Source: Limnoperna fortunei (lineage: Eukaryota; Mollusca; Bivalvia; Mytilida; Modiolidae). Taken from it: a stretch of DNA of 64,000 nucleotides. Shown in pieces: positions 1 to 13,100 of the stretch. Position 1 is the first letter of the stretch. Each line of letters begins with the position of its first letter. The position numbers and the translations under genes were made by a program. The DNA is taken from positions 76,670,926 to 76,734,925 of the forward strand of contig OX104117.1 in assembly GCA_944474755.1 (NCBI GenBank). Direction: 5' to 3'. Under the pieces are notes generated by a model. It searched no databases. It worked only from the letters and a program-made list of their open reading frames with translations, and was not told the origin of the DNA.

Positions 1-600
1 GATAATTGGTACTTAAATTGGAATGGATTATACCCATCTATTTAACGACTATAAGTTCATTACAGTTAACACATTTTATTTTAGAGTATTGTTTTTTTTC
101 TAATCCGAGTACATTAACAATATGAATGGTTTTTGTATCTGCAGTTGTATGATTTTACTTCAGTTATCATGCCATTTACAATACGTATGAAAGATACTTT
201 CTATTTTACAAGATGTATCAACACTGTTTCAATAAATGTTATTTATGAGTAACTTACCTTTGATTGAATCTTTGATTTGGACTTCCTATAAAAAACGTGA
301 TATTGTATGTTTTCGTTGATGATTCATATGCATTAGATATATAGGTAATATATTCGACGCAAAAATAATAAGTTGCTAATTTGTGCTATATGAACACGTT
401 TCATTATGAAAAAAAAAATCAACAACAGCTTGTTATTATGTCTAAATCAAGTTTGATTTTTTAAGATGCTCTTTTTATGTCATACTTTCATCAACTTGTT
501 AATTTATTTTCGTTTAACTATATCGCACGAGGAGAGCCGTAATGACTATATATTATCACATGGAACAAGATTGACTGAATGTTGCGTAACGTCCAACATG
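1..600. other. No gene seen
   Basis: AT-rich sequence with no coding, RNA or repeat structure I can support. Confidence 0.6.
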
Positions 601-959
601 AAACACTTCAGGATGAGAACAAGTTTTCAATAAATAAACCAATTGGAAAATGGGACGTGGGGAACACAATTTTGACTACCACTAGAAAAGTATCGGGGAT
701 TGGTAAGGCGAATATGTAGCTTTTTTGAAGCGGCACCAATGAGCCTACGAGTGTTCAAAAACTACAAAGGTTATATCTTTATCTTACGAGGAGCGTGGCA
801 CTCCATAAAAACGTAATATTGCGATCCGCAGTTATCATCTTGAACATCAATATGTTTCACTTTGATATCGCGTCAACATAAAAATGGCGTTCTTTATCAC
901 CACCATGAAAGCTAAAATGATACTATCTAAAACCAGCAGGTTAACTGATAATCCTTGTC

Positions 960-1345
960 CAATTAGATGTGCGGACATCCTGTCCCACTAAGATTCGAAC
1001 CTGAAAGATCTGTTTTGATCGGTGGGAAACTGTCAATCCTGGGACCACCTTGTGAGGGTTCATTTTGGTCGACCCGCAAAAATGCCAAGCGCTTTCGCAG
1101 GTGGCGGATAGGGATGTTCTCTCGTTTGTGGTTGTCAGGTTATAATACGAAAAGCCTGACTTTAGACCACAGTGGGTGATGTGTTCGATGAGTGTGCGAA
1201 TAGCCTTGTAGTCACTACAAATGGTTTCACTTTCCGCACATACTTCATACCTTTCCAGTGGCATTATATCTTATTTTCAATGGATTATTGTTTGTGAACT
1301 TGTTGAATATAGCTAAAATGCAATTAGCTGGACGTAAAGCAATAA
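960..1345 (-). repeat. Dispersed ~400-bp repeat (GTCCAGCGAGCAGTATTTCAGC family)
   Basis: Ends in AGCTGGACGTAAAGCAATAA and contains GGTGGCGGATAGGGATGTTC and GTCAGGTTATAATACGAAAA. The same family is present at 605-835 (+), 1625-2010 (-), 8070-8420 (-), 13835-14165 (+), 18830-19100 (-), 19185-19600 (+), 25410-25740 (+) and 46390-46620 (-). Its shape suggests an old short interspersed or non-autonomous element. Open frames in it are not genes. Confidence 0.7.
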
Positions 1346-1624
1346 TTCAAAAAATCAAACAGTCAATTATCACATATTGTCAATGAAGATTGTATTCCTC
1401 TCCGCAGTAAGACTTGAACCGACAATCTCTGTGATGACAGACATGAGATCAAAAGTTAATAATTATTCGTTCATAATCCCTTGTTTAGCGAGCAGTCTGC
1501 TAGCTTACAGGACAAGATAAAGTCATTTAATAACAAATCAACGGAGGAATAGGACAAAAATGGTCTAATCTATGTCTAAGGGTCGAAAATAGTATTCATA
1601 TATTTTAACGTTTGCCTCAAAAAT

Positions 1625-2010
1625 ATTTGCGGACTATACTGGGACGGTTCCCAGTTATCGACCCACGGGTAGCGAATAGGGGAAACCATGTCGTTATGTG
1701 GTTGTCAGGTCATAACACGAAAAGACTGACCGCGGACAGTAGTGGGTGACGTATTTGGGAATGTGCCACGCACCTTACAACCCTTGTTTGGATTTCGAAA
1801 AAGAGTAGGATCATTGTAGTCGCTACAAAAAGGCTTAATTGTCCGACCCTACTAAAAACCCCATACTGTTCAAGTGGCAGTTGAAAATTTGTTCCCTATA
1901 TCCTACTCTTTTTCGCGTTGATCAATTGTTTAATTTTTTCTTGTCCTGAATTTAGCTAAAATACAACTCGCTGGACGTAAAGCAAACATCCAATCAATGA
2001 ACCTATCAAT
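1625..2010 (-). repeat. Dispersed ~400-bp repeat, second local copy
   Basis: Same family and orientation as 960-1345, with GTTATGTGGTTGTCAGGTCA and a terminal CGCTGGACGTAAAGCAAACA. Confidence 0.7.
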
Positions 2011-2099
2011 CAAGCAATCATATTTGCTTTTTTGGATATAGCAAGCAACACATTATGAACCCTGATTTATCTTCTTTGATTCCTCATTTGACCATCTAG

Positions 2100-2560
2100 C
2101 ATACATAATCTCTTCATCATATATTATCCGCCGTATGAGTGATCCGGAGTCCCCTGCAGTTGTTAGGTCAGCACTGTCAGACTCTGCTGAAATAGGTGCA
2201 TTATTAGTAAACAGCATGATATAGTATGGTTTACATGGTCGTCACCATGACCTAATTGCTCATTATGGGAAATCAGTGTCTCAAATACGATCACACATTT
2301 TCGATGAGTCATAGGTAGTGTTCTTATTCCTGGATTTGACTTTTACCTAGACATGACAATGATTAACTCGACGGGTGTCTAATTATAGGCAGGCACTGCT
2401 TACTCGTCCAGAGCATCTGAGTGCACACATCGTTTTAATAGGTGCCGGTTACTCTTTGTTTTTTTTTTTTTTTTTTTTTGTGTTGTGTTTGTCTATATCC
2501 GGATTTGTAACTGTCCCTTGACTTTTGGCGATCGGTTTTCTTTGCTATTTTTCTTACAAC
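2100..2560 (-). repeat. Dispersed repeat, 'CATGTCTAGG' family
   Basis: Contains TTTACCTAGACATGACAATG, a GGTGTCTAATTATAGGCAGG segment and TCTATATCCGGATTTGTAAC. The same family occurs at 10060-10270 (-), 21755-22005 (+), 49190-49310 (+), 55620-55990 (+) and 62715-62960 (+). A poly-T tract (2457-2479) interrupts this copy. Confidence 0.7.
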
Positions 2561-3955
2561 AGATTTTTGTGTACGATTTTTATTATACAACACATACTAA
2601 AGTACCGTATTTCGTAGATCATAGAATTACACCTCACATTACTTCTACATTATATGTTTTGGCTAATTGTTAATCTGAATTAAAGTTGTTATTTGCTGTA
2701 GAAAAAAAGTTGTTACAAAAAATGTTCCAAAATCATCAACTCAAGTTTCTAAGAACAAACTGAAAGGGATTTTCTTGTGAATGAAGGCAATTTATCTAGG
2801 TAAACATAATTAAAGGAAGAAAATCGGTTAAGTACGGGTAGACGGCAGAATTAAGTTACAGTTGCTTGAATAAATCATAGCGATATTTTAATTTCCAGAA
2901 ATAGAAAGTTTGGGACAAATAAAACATTTATTTAATACATATTAGAGATTTCAAACCGATCAAACAGCAAGAGGCGAACATTTGTGGACGATGACGAATT
3001 CATATAAAACGACACATAAAAAACAAAAGACTACGAAAAAGATCCCATGCTTCAATCCTGTAATTTCGAATTTCGTGTAATCTAATTTCGAAAAATCACC
3101 ATGTACGAAAATCGGATGGCACCAGCACTTTTAATTCGCTATTTTAATGTGTGTCTGTATTTAAAAGAACAAATATGTAAATTAATACCTTTGAATTGTT
3201 TGAATGACGGTTCATTATCTGCATCCTTAGAAAAAAAGATAAATTGTATTAGCCACACAGTTTATACATGTAATTGCATATAAAACAATATCACTTACTT
3301 TTAATTACCGGTATTCAATGCTATTATATACCCGCATTCTTGTTCGTCAATATAAAAAGGTAATATTTGTTGTTAAGATAGGATGTAAATTTTAGGTTCA
3401 AAGAACCCATCAAATTATCATATTGGAATACTACAAAGCTTGTAAGGTCAAGCAAATCATATTTGCATGTAACATGTAAATGTCAGTGAAAATTTCATGT
3501 TGAAGGCTTACAAGACAAAATAAAAATGTAAATGTGTATAGGCGAAATGCACATGCACACTGATCGTAAAAATTATACTCCAACCGATCTTACTCATATA
3601 CATGATGCGGTTTACTGCAATCTAATTAAAAAGACCATTTAAAAAGTTTAAAACATTTTAAACTGCTTGATGTCATTTATTTCCATGAACACTATTATAT
3701 ATTCTGTAACATTAAAGCAAACTTTTTAGAAAAATAATGATCACGCGGCTACGTTTGATTTTAATGTGCTATACACTTTAACATCACTGAATATATGCTT
3801 GGCTTAAGACAAATACAGTACATAAGAACGGTCAGCAACATGAATTTTCAACATCTTATGTTACAATTATATTCTGAGAAATTAATCGAACTTTCTATTA
3901 CCAGAGAGATTAAGTTAGCTCTCTGGATCCAACACTGAAAACGGTCTAAGTATTG
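2561..3955. other. No gene seen
   Basis: AT-rich sequence; open frames of about 60 codons show no domain or splice support. The Tc1 relic may begin near 3960, where TATACACCTCGCCATAAGTT looks like a transposon end. Confidence 0.55.
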
Positions 3956-4232
3956 TCACATATATACACCTCGCCATAAGTTAAGCAACACCCTATTATT
4001 TTCCAGGGATTCATTTAAGATTTTATATATTTTGTATTTAAAAATGACTATTTATTGAACATTAATGACAAATGAAACATACAAACAACATATTTACAGT
4101 AGCTTTACTAATTGTTTGATGAAAAAATGTTCACAGCAAAGATATTAAAAACAGTGCAAATATAACTTTCATTAGTCAAAAAATAACTTTTATTGCATAC
4201 TTCAATTTCATGAACTTAAAGTAAACACATCA

Positions 4233-5320
4233 TCACAGGTCAACGTTCAGGGAAAGAAAAGTCACTTTAAAATGTGTTAAACGCAAAGCTAAATACTCAG
4301 TAAGTCGTGTAACCACCACGCTTCCGTACAGTTCATGAACTCTCCTCCTCACGCTGTTGACTAAACGACGAAATATAGCATGTGGTAAATTCTGCCATTT
4401 ATGTTGAATGGCAGCACGTGGTTCTTGGACATTTTGACAAGCAGGAGCTCTGTTATTGCTTTTACCACCAGTGACATCCCACACATGTTCAATTGGATTC
4501 ATATCGGGTGACATGGATGGCCATGGCAGATGCTCAAAAGCTTCCCTTTCGATAACATCAAGTACAATTGCAGCTCGGTGAGGCCTTGCGTTGTCATTCA
4601 TAAAGATGGGTCTGTTACCAAGTGCATGATTGTCAAATATTGGCACGATAATAGCGTTAATGACATCATTTCGATATTTATGCCCTGTCATTGTCCCATT
4701 AACCACATTCAGTTTAAAGTCGTATAAAAAGCCCCCCCCCCCCCCACACACACACAAACACCACCACCTTCAAACGCTGTAGAGCCTAGGATGTTGTTCT
4801 TGTTATAAACAGTGCCTCGTTGTCTTCGAACGCGCATGCGCCCATCAATATGACGAAGAAGGAATCTACTTTCGTTGATTAGTTTACTCGTCGCTAGTTT
4901 CGAATATTCAAATGGCGGTGATATATCGCCCACTCGTGCTTAGCGATGTCTTTGTGTCAATAGTGGAAGTTTCAAGGGAAGACGAGCTCTCAAACTTGCA
5001 TTGTTTAGACGACTGTTAACTGTTCGAACGGCGACTCTGGTTGCAATATTCCAATCGTCACTAAGAAATCTTGCAGAGGCAAACGGTTGGCGTTTGGCTT
5101 CACGAACGAGTGCTCTATCCTCCCTTTCAGATGTGTTTGGTGGTCGATCTAATTTAAGACGTTCCTGGATAGTTCCATCATCTCGATGACGTTTCAGTAG
5201 CCGGGATACAATACTAAAGTGAATGACAAAGTGTTGTATTATCTGACGCAGGATCTGTCCACTATTACGCATTTCAACGATCTGCTACTTCTCAGCTTCA
5301 CTTAATTTCCGTCTAGGCAT
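4233..5320 (-). pseudogene. Tc1/mariner (DD34E) transposase, inactive
   Basis: The reading begins MPRRKLSEAEK and meets a stop after 11 codons. It then follows the Tc1 pattern: a paired helix-turn-helix region (STVSRL-like SIVSRLLKRH, then RAVRTV-type helices) and a LRARLP...TQRHR end of the DNA-binding part. Next comes NESRF at the place of the catalytic DESRF, so the first Asp is now Asn. The second Asp is in NDNARPH, and the Glu is in MNPIEHVW, exactly 34 residues apart. The protein is cut into three frames. One break is a run of 15 C (plus strand) and a CA repeat inside the GGGVMVWGG motif. Confidence 0.85.
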
Positions 5321-5589
5321 TGTAAAACTGTAAAGATGAAGTCGAAAAAGACCACAAGATGAACACTAAATTGTAAAGGAAAACAAGGCTTTTAGGTGTG
5401 CTCGACTACCGTGTGACAAATTGGTTCTGCTATTTAAAGATTTACATGAGGAGTTAATTAAGTAACTGTCCCGTGCTCGAATGATGGCTTTTGTACATAA
5501 ATAACACAAAGTTAATATTCATTCAGATTTTTGAAATTATAACAAACAAATTGTATGTGTTGCTGAACTAAATGCGAGGTGTATATAAA

Positions 5590-5592
<3 letters not shown>

Positions 5593-5642
<50 letters not shown>
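5593..5642. repeat. (TA)n microsatellite
   Basis: About 25 TA units at the tail end of the family A SINE. Confidence 0.95.
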
Positions 5643-5643
<1 letters not shown>

Positions 5644-5644
5644 A

Positions 5645-5935
5645 CGTCTACAAATTAAGCCCAACACTGTTTGAATTAGATTTTTAACACTGTCAAATTT
5701 TTGCTTTCCCTCAGCGGGATTCGAACTCACACCGTTGTGACACTGTGGCACCATTTCGCCTGCACTATGTCCAGCGGTCTAGACCCCTCGGCCAAATCCG
5801 CTATATAAAAATATAGCTTCATTAACCGGGATGAATCATAGACATAGACATAGTACATGTGTACTAGCGTGTGACGATGGAATTTTCGTAACCAATACGT
5901 ATTAATCTGACAGTAATCTAATTCAGCATTTTTCT
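5645..5935 (-). mobile_element. tRNA-derived SINE, family A
   Basis: In the minus direction it has an A-box-like TTTGGCCGAGGGGTCTAGAC and a B box (GGTTCGAATCC type, here GAGTTCGAATCCCGCTGAGG). The tail runs to TTAAGCCCAACACTG. It abuts the end of the COR exon and is followed by a (TA)n tract. Confidence 0.7.
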
Positions 5936-7196
5936 ATATATATATATAAGTAATTATTTTACCCGAGTCGATATTTACCTCCGAGTAGTCTTCAAACCAC
6001 GTCTGAAAGATTTCTTTTGTGTCGTGTACTTCATTGTGTTCCTCACAAAAATAGACCTTGTCCCCTAAATCTGTCAACTCGTTGTAGCTTTGTCGTCCAG
6101 CAACAATGTGAAGGCTACCATGAGCACACTTGATCTTTACAGTAAATGAAACCTGTCTGGGTTCATATTTGTATTTCACGTTGTTCACCGCTGACTTCAA
6201 TTCTTCTAGCATTGCTTTGAATGTTCCTTCCCTCAATTTTCTCCACTGCCACATTTGTATCGCAATTGTGTTTTTAGAGAAACATAAAACAAATTTTCTG
6301 AGCTTGGTATTATCGTAGAAGAATACACCCATGCCATGATATAAAGCTAATCTTGTGGATACTGCTTCAATACAAAAAGGGTATTTTCTGGCATAGTGAC
6401 TAAAGATGTGATTAAAAAAGTCAAACGGCATAAAATCGAACTCGATACACAACCATGGTGTTAGTACACAACCGCCGCTTTTTACCCCAAACAGATCATA
6501 CAACTGCTTAATCGAGCTTTTCGTAGAGATCATGCATGGCATAAAATAGCTTTGTAAATTTTGTTTCTGTCCGTTTTCCATTAATGTTTTTGGTTTTACA
6601 AGGATTCCAAACATTTCCATGACTTTAAGCAACTGATCTTCATGTAGATAAAATTTGTTGTGAGGGTCTTTTTGAAAAAGTTTTGTAATTAGCGAGTGTT
6701 TAAGCTCTCCTGTATCTTCTAACATCTTCCATTCTTGGGTCAGTTGTAGATTTACGTCATATTTATCTGATACAAGACATTTGAAAGCATCTGCCAGCCA
6801 TTTCTGGTTTAGTATAATGAACTCCTTTAAACATTCGTAGTAAATGACGTTCCCAACATTGTGCTGATATTTGAGGAAGAGTTTGATTTCGTTCTCATCA
6901 TCAATAGCGCATTTTGAGGATAAATCAGTGATATCAGACCAGGACAAAATGTTAACTCCAGCATCTTGTAGGATACCTAATGACCGCTCTAATCGAATCC
7001 ATCTTAAGGGTATTATTTCTCCAAACGATTGAAGTTCCTTTCCAAACTCAAAAATAGATCTTTGTAAATGATCAAAATCTTCTTCTTTTGGCTCTTTGTT
7101 GGACACGTAGCAAATACGACGCAAATGTTTTTGCTTGGCTTCATTATGCAATAACGACATAAGCTGTTGACGAAACTTGTTCTTTCTTTCATCCAG
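5934..7196 (-). CDS. Exon: COR dimerisation domain and C-terminus
   Basis: This long exon starts after TTGTTAAAG in phase 0 with LDERKNKFRQQLMSLL. COR features are IPLRWIRLERSL near residue 65, the helix ending ENEIKLFLKYQHNVGNVIYY, then IILNQKWLADAFKCLVS and the winged-helix-like HEDQLLKVMEMFGILV. COR mediates dimerisation and couples to the ROC switch in ROCO proteins. The exon ends with a Cys/His-bearing segment (VYFCEEHNEVH) and TWFEDYSE, then stops in an AT tract beside a SINE. A possible donor at 5978-5977 (GTAAAT) leaves open a further exon. No candidate exon is visible between 1 and 5900. Confidence 0.88.
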   Translation of the reverse strand: MDERKNKFRQQLMSLLHNEAKQKHLRRICYVSNKEPKEEDFDHLQRSIFEFGKELQSFGEIIPLRWIRLERSLGILQDAGVNILSWSDITDLSSKCAIDDENEIKLFLKYQHNVGNVIYYECLKEFIILNQKWLADAFKCLVSDKYDVNLQLTQEWKMLEDTGELKHSLITKLFQKDPHNKFYLHEDQLLKVMEMFGILVKPKTLMENGQKQNLQSYFMPCMISTKSSIKQLYDLFGVKSGGCVLTPWLCIEFDFMPFDFFNHIFSHYARKYPFCIEAVSTRLALYHGMGVFFYDNTKLRKFVLCFSKNTIAIQMWQWRKLREGTFKAMLEELKSAVNNVKYKYEPRQVSFTVKIKCAHGSLHIVAGRQSYNELTDLGDKVYFCEEHNEVHDTKEIFQTWFEDYSEVNIDSGKIITYIYI

Positions 7197-10100
7197 CTTT
7201 AACAAATAAAAATCTTTTTAAGACAATCTTTACAATTTATGCAATAATTTATTTTACAGTTATTACAATAAAAAATATGTTGTTATCTCTAAAGTATTGA
7301 ATGAAAAAAATAAGAATGTATAATCTATGTCTTCAACTGCTCATATTAATACACTGAAAATAAACACGACAACGTTCGACGTCCAATAAAATGTCATCAA
7401 CGATAACAAAGCTATACAATTAACTAAGCGTGACGCGCGTTTTGTGTGCGCTTAAACCAAAATATTGAAATAAGCAATAAAATTCTAAACAGTTACAACA
7501 TCAGACTTAATTCAACTAGAACTTGCGAAACCAAGGTACCAATGTTAAAAAGTAAAAATAAATGATTCATGCGTACATTTGCAATTAAACAGCGACATTA
7601 AGTTCTGGAATTTCTGAACTTTTTAAAATAAACAGGTTTACGTTAGCGACGTTTAAAGATGTAATCAACGGCATCCTTGAAAAGAACTACGCACAGCCTT
7701 AAAAGTAAAATAGGTTCTATATTATGCCTCGGTTTTTCATAATAACATATGTACTTAGTGAATACCTCTGTCTGACACTTGTCGATATGAGTACACACAA
7801 GAATGACAGGAGGATTCAGATATTCTCCAGTAGAATCCATAGCACTATCACTAGCTCCACATGAATGTATACTATCAAACCAGAAATCAATGTATTCTGA
7901 AATCAAATAACAATTAGAAATAGGGTCTGTATTAAGTGCACTTGAGCCAAGAATGCAAAATTGATATGTCTGATTGAATCATAATGAACAGAAAATTGAC
8001 AAAATATAATATCCTTTTTTATTGTAACTTTCATATCGTGATTATCTTCTTACGTTTTCTGTAGGGTTTCATGTGTTCCACCCACAGAGCTGCCCGGTTC
8101 GTTCCCAAGTGGCGGATATAGGAGGAACTCTCAATGGGGTTTTCAGATCATAATATACAAAGTCCGACTGTGGACAACTGTTGGAAAGCTAATGATTCCT
8201 TTTGTAGATTTCAAAAAGAGTGGTCTCATTCTACCAGTTACTCAAAGGCATACATTTTTACTCCTACACAGATTCCATAATTTTTCAGTGGCATTTACTC
8301 TCAACTGCACATTGGTCCTCATACTTCTCCGTTGACTTATTGTTAGTTTCCTTTTCCTCGTCCTATATACACCCGAAATGCTGCTCTTTGTACGTAAATT
8401 AACATTCAATTAATCAATTAACTAATGTTTGTTTGAATGTTGTCACTTTTAGTAGCAATTTTTTAGTAGCATGGAATCCTGTTTTTTAGGGGGGAGGGAG
8501 CAAGAGTACCTGGAAAAAACTCACATCCTTCGGTAGAAAACTGGAAATCATTGTCAATTAAAATTGGTACCGAGCGCACCCTGCATGCACAGAGACATGA
8601 ACCCGCAATCACAGTGTTGACAGCAAAGTGATCAATAGTAGATGATGTACTTTAACCACACGGCCACTGACACCCTATAATCAATTATTATGCTACAATG
8701 CAAAAATCTGATCCAATGACCCAATCCACAGTATGTTAGCTGGTATCCAGATGGCGGAAACGGGCACCTTCTCTTTTGGGTTGTCTTGTTATAATACGGA
8801 AAGAATGACCACAGACTGTAGTTCATTTGAAACGGATTCCGACTTCCAAATACACATAATGCACAGTTTTATTCGATTACCACAATTGAAAACAAATAAA
8901 AAAATTTGACAGTTTGGTGAAATACAGCAAATTTTAGACTGTATCTTGGTATAACTTGCTTCAATTAAAAATAACAAATGTACCCACAACGCAGCAAACA
9001 TTTCAATTATTGCCTTAATGATTTTTATAAAAGATTTAGAAAAAAAGGAAAAAGATTTTGTCTTAAAATCAAAATGCTATGAATTCCATTTTGCTTGCAG
9101 AAATACTTACCACCAATCTTGTCATAACCACCTTCAGCGCTTATCTGTTTTATATCCTTCATTATATCAGCAACCAAAATATGTAAAGCATTTGAATTGA
9201 GGAAAACTGGATGTGTTGGATAATAATGCTTTTGCCCAGCAAAATCCCAAAATCCACAGTCTACTAAGACTTCCTTAGGAATGTCATATTTTTCAATATC
9301 AGTTATAAAGTCAGAGATTTGTTTTAAAATCTCCTCAGTAAAGACTTTTACAGGTCTAGACTCAGGTTTCTCCTCTCTCGTTTGTAACTGAATTGATTGA
9401 CTGAATGGAGATTGGCTTGAGTCGATTACTTTTAAGTCAAGTACATTGCTATTTTGTTCTACTACAACATCTATCTTTGAAGTTGATGATTCAATATTTT
9501 CCGCTGTATCTTCTGTTGTTTGTCTACAAACCTTATTTTCTATATTTGCTTTCCTGATGTCAGGTTTGTTTTGTGTGACTTCAGGGATAGTGTTACGACC
9601 GATTTGAGAGGTGTCTGTGGTAGTGGTATAGCTGTGTTGAAGGAAGCCTTCCTGATTTTGCTCTTTTTTTTCCATGTTTATATACTCAGCTGTCCTTGCA
9701 TTAAGTGCTCGTTTTAATCTAATTATAAGGTCTCTTCTTTTATCTGTACCTGTAATTTATACAGCTTAGTAATTATACTCACAATCAAACAACATGAGAT
9801 CTAAATTATCAATTTATCAATGAAGAAAAGAAACGAATATACCGAGAATAATACCCCAGGTATATGGAATATTTTCTTTTCAATATATGTATATTGGTCC
9901 CTACCTAAATCACCATACTTTGTTTTATAATATCTGGATATTGGTTCTCATTTCTGGCTTGGCTTTTTTACTTATTCTCATATATAGCTGAAATACTGCT
10001 TGTTACAGGAAGCTAAATAACTGGTAAGTACCCATGACATAATTTACTTCTATTCTGCCCATCGTTAGATTTTCTGATTGATATGAGTAACTCGACAGGT

Positions 10101-13100
10101 ATCTAATGAAAGGCAGGCCCTGCCTATTTGTCCGGTGCTCCTGATTACACCAGTTGTTTTTATTGGGTTCGGGTGACTACCTTTTATGTGTTTGTGTTTT
10201 GATTTTTATTTTTCGTTGTCTGTATCTGGGTTTGTAATTGTATCTTGGCTTTCTGTTCTTGTTGTTCGGTCGGATTTTTTTCTATTTTCATACAATAGTT
10301 ACTTAATATAACTGCCAAAAACATCATAATATTCACTCTTTTAACAAACATTGAAATTAAATGATCTATAGGCTTCGAGGATTTTAACATGATAAAAATG
10401 CACAATTATTGCCAACAATGCCAACCATTTAGGTAAAAAACAGGATAATTTAAAAAAATACTGTTAAAAGACACTTTCTTCAGATGTTAGGTTTTTTGTT
10501 TTTCGGTGACATACCTCGGGGCTGTTTAAGCACGATGCACAAAGATGCCTTGTGCGTCGGCATTATGACCTGCTTCCCTCGCAACGAGAAGGACTCCCCT
10601 ATCTTCTTCATACTTGATGCGCGCGACAGCTCTGTGCATCAAACACTGGCATTTCCTGGTATGGTACCAGAACACAAATATTCAGCTTTTCTATTGTTTT
10701 TATATCTTTGTTTGTGGTGTTTAGTTTTTCCATATTGTGAATTAGATTAATTTAAATTGAACTAATTTAGTATATTTGGACTAAACTGGGATGATTCCTA
10801 TTTTTCTGTGAGGCTAGCTTATTACTCTGACAGGAAATCATTTTTGCGATGTCCCATTACTTTATCCTATTGATTTTTTGTGTGTTGACTAATTTTCGTC
10901 CAGTATACAGCTACCAATTATTCATTTGCTTCCTGGACATTCGGCAAACATAATATCAATCAATAAACCAACATATTTGGGAGATAATTATTAAGTTGAA
11001 CAGTATAATGTTGTGAAATACTCAGTGTGAAATACTTAGTACTTATAACTTTACTTTTAATGCTTGCGACATAAAGAAACGATCAATCCATTTATTTTTG
11101 CCTTCATTTATTATTTTAATTTTGGATATTTATTTGGTGATCAATAGATTTATACTAGTATTAAAACTAAATGTACCTTTATCAATGACCCATTTTCCAT
11201 CATGAAGCCTGATTTTACACCTATGAACAATGTCAATACCATCCGTTGATTCAACATCTTCAATTGTATCACCAAGCAGTCTGCGCAGTAAGCACGTCTT
11301 TCCAACTCCCTTTTCTCCAATGATTACAACTCTTATATAATATCTTGTTTCTTTGCCGGATTTTATTATTTCTAAATAAAGACCTTTTTCTTCCTGACTT
11401 AGTGGACGAATAGCAGCTGGGAATTCTGAAATGATTAATTAAAATGTTTTATATTTTCGTTTATTTCTAGTGAAACGAGTTAGTTGCAGACATTTTTCTA
11501 TGTAAAACGCTGTTTTTACCAACTATGTAATTGCTGTAATTTACCAAAAAATTGACGCACCTAAACGCATTGATTTAAAACCTGCTGTCAGTACTCCTAA
11601 TCAACGTCATAAACGACCAACACTCTTTATTGCGACGTCATAGTTTTGTCACAATCAACTGTCCTGTAACTCATATGCTTACATTGATGATTGTAAACAG
11701 GCATTATTAGATGGAAGAAATTATTTCAAATAAATAATTCAGTAATTACTGCTTGTATAAATGAGCAGAATTGCTAGAAACAATCATTTTAATTTTAGTT
11801 TACAAATGTTCCAGGTAGAACATTTTGAGATTTTGAGGTTTTTTTATCCTAAACATCTTAACCTTTCAGCATGTAACGAATACACCACTTAGACGAAGTG
11901 TTGTTGACATCCGCCATATAAAGTGAAACATGAACGATAAAATAGCTGTCTGACATGATAACTCATCAATAAAAAAAGCCCTGTTACATGATTAGTCATG
12001 AGAATAGAAACGTTGATTTTTTACTTGTCCAACTGCAAGCAAGCAATATTTCTTCAAACCGAGAATACGTTAGCAAACAATAAGTCCACCACTCGTATTA
12101 TAACCCAAACGAGAACACCTTTCCCATATAATATATGTAAGCGATCCGGCCACTGTGTTATGTGCTTCGGGTGAGGCTATCCGTATTATAACCTAACATC
12201 CATCAACGAAAAAACATCCCTTTATCGGCCACATGGGGACGCGCTGAGCAGCAGTTTAAGTTAAACTTTTGAGCAATTAATCACAAAGACCTAAACACTG
12301 GTATTATTAGTCCTTCCCTTTTGGTGTGTTGTAAGGATGGAATAAATAAGTACGCTTTTCTTTTTGAGCAACAATGAAAGCATTAAACCTACTATGTCGA
12401 TGCATGTAACAAACATATAGCACCAAAATCAACAAATTATTTGTCAAATAATGTTTAATGAGCCCTTCCTTTCTTATGTGTTGAGTATTATACATCTATT
12501 AATACAGTCCTGGCACCCGTAAACACATCACATTGACTGATTGATAACTGATTGCTAACGGATTTTGGAACGCTGACGAATCGCTGACTAAATGATGACA
12601 AATGCATCCGTCCGAAAAAAACTATGAATCCGTCATTACCTTGGTAACAGTCAGTGACAAGTTCAATCAGTCCAATCAGTGCGATCCAGAATCCGTAATT
12701 TAATTATATGAATAAATCGTTCAGTTTATTGACGGATACATATATATTTATGATCTGAAGATGAAACGAATTCCGCGTCATTTGTATATTATATATATAT
12801 ATTTTTTAAATAAAAATTATAATAAAATAAACGCAAGTATTCAAAAGAATAGTTAATACAAATGTCTCCCTCTGAAAAAAATTAATAAACATATTTAAGA
12901 AAAACAAAAACAAAAAACACTATTTTCTTTATATCATAATATTAAGCACATTTCGTTAAGGCAGGATATATCCGTAAACATTAATAAACAACTCCGTTCG
13001 ATTTAACGTACATCATTAGCTACGAGGTATTACTCAAGGTTTTATTTTTTTTATCCATTATTGATCCTTGTTTTTTTATTTCCGCGACTCATGCTTTTAG

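Noticed and set aside
941..1264. 107-codon open frame, minus strand
   Set aside because: It lies wholly inside the ~400-bp dispersed repeat; the opposite frame (967-1179) is equally open and neither has a domain.
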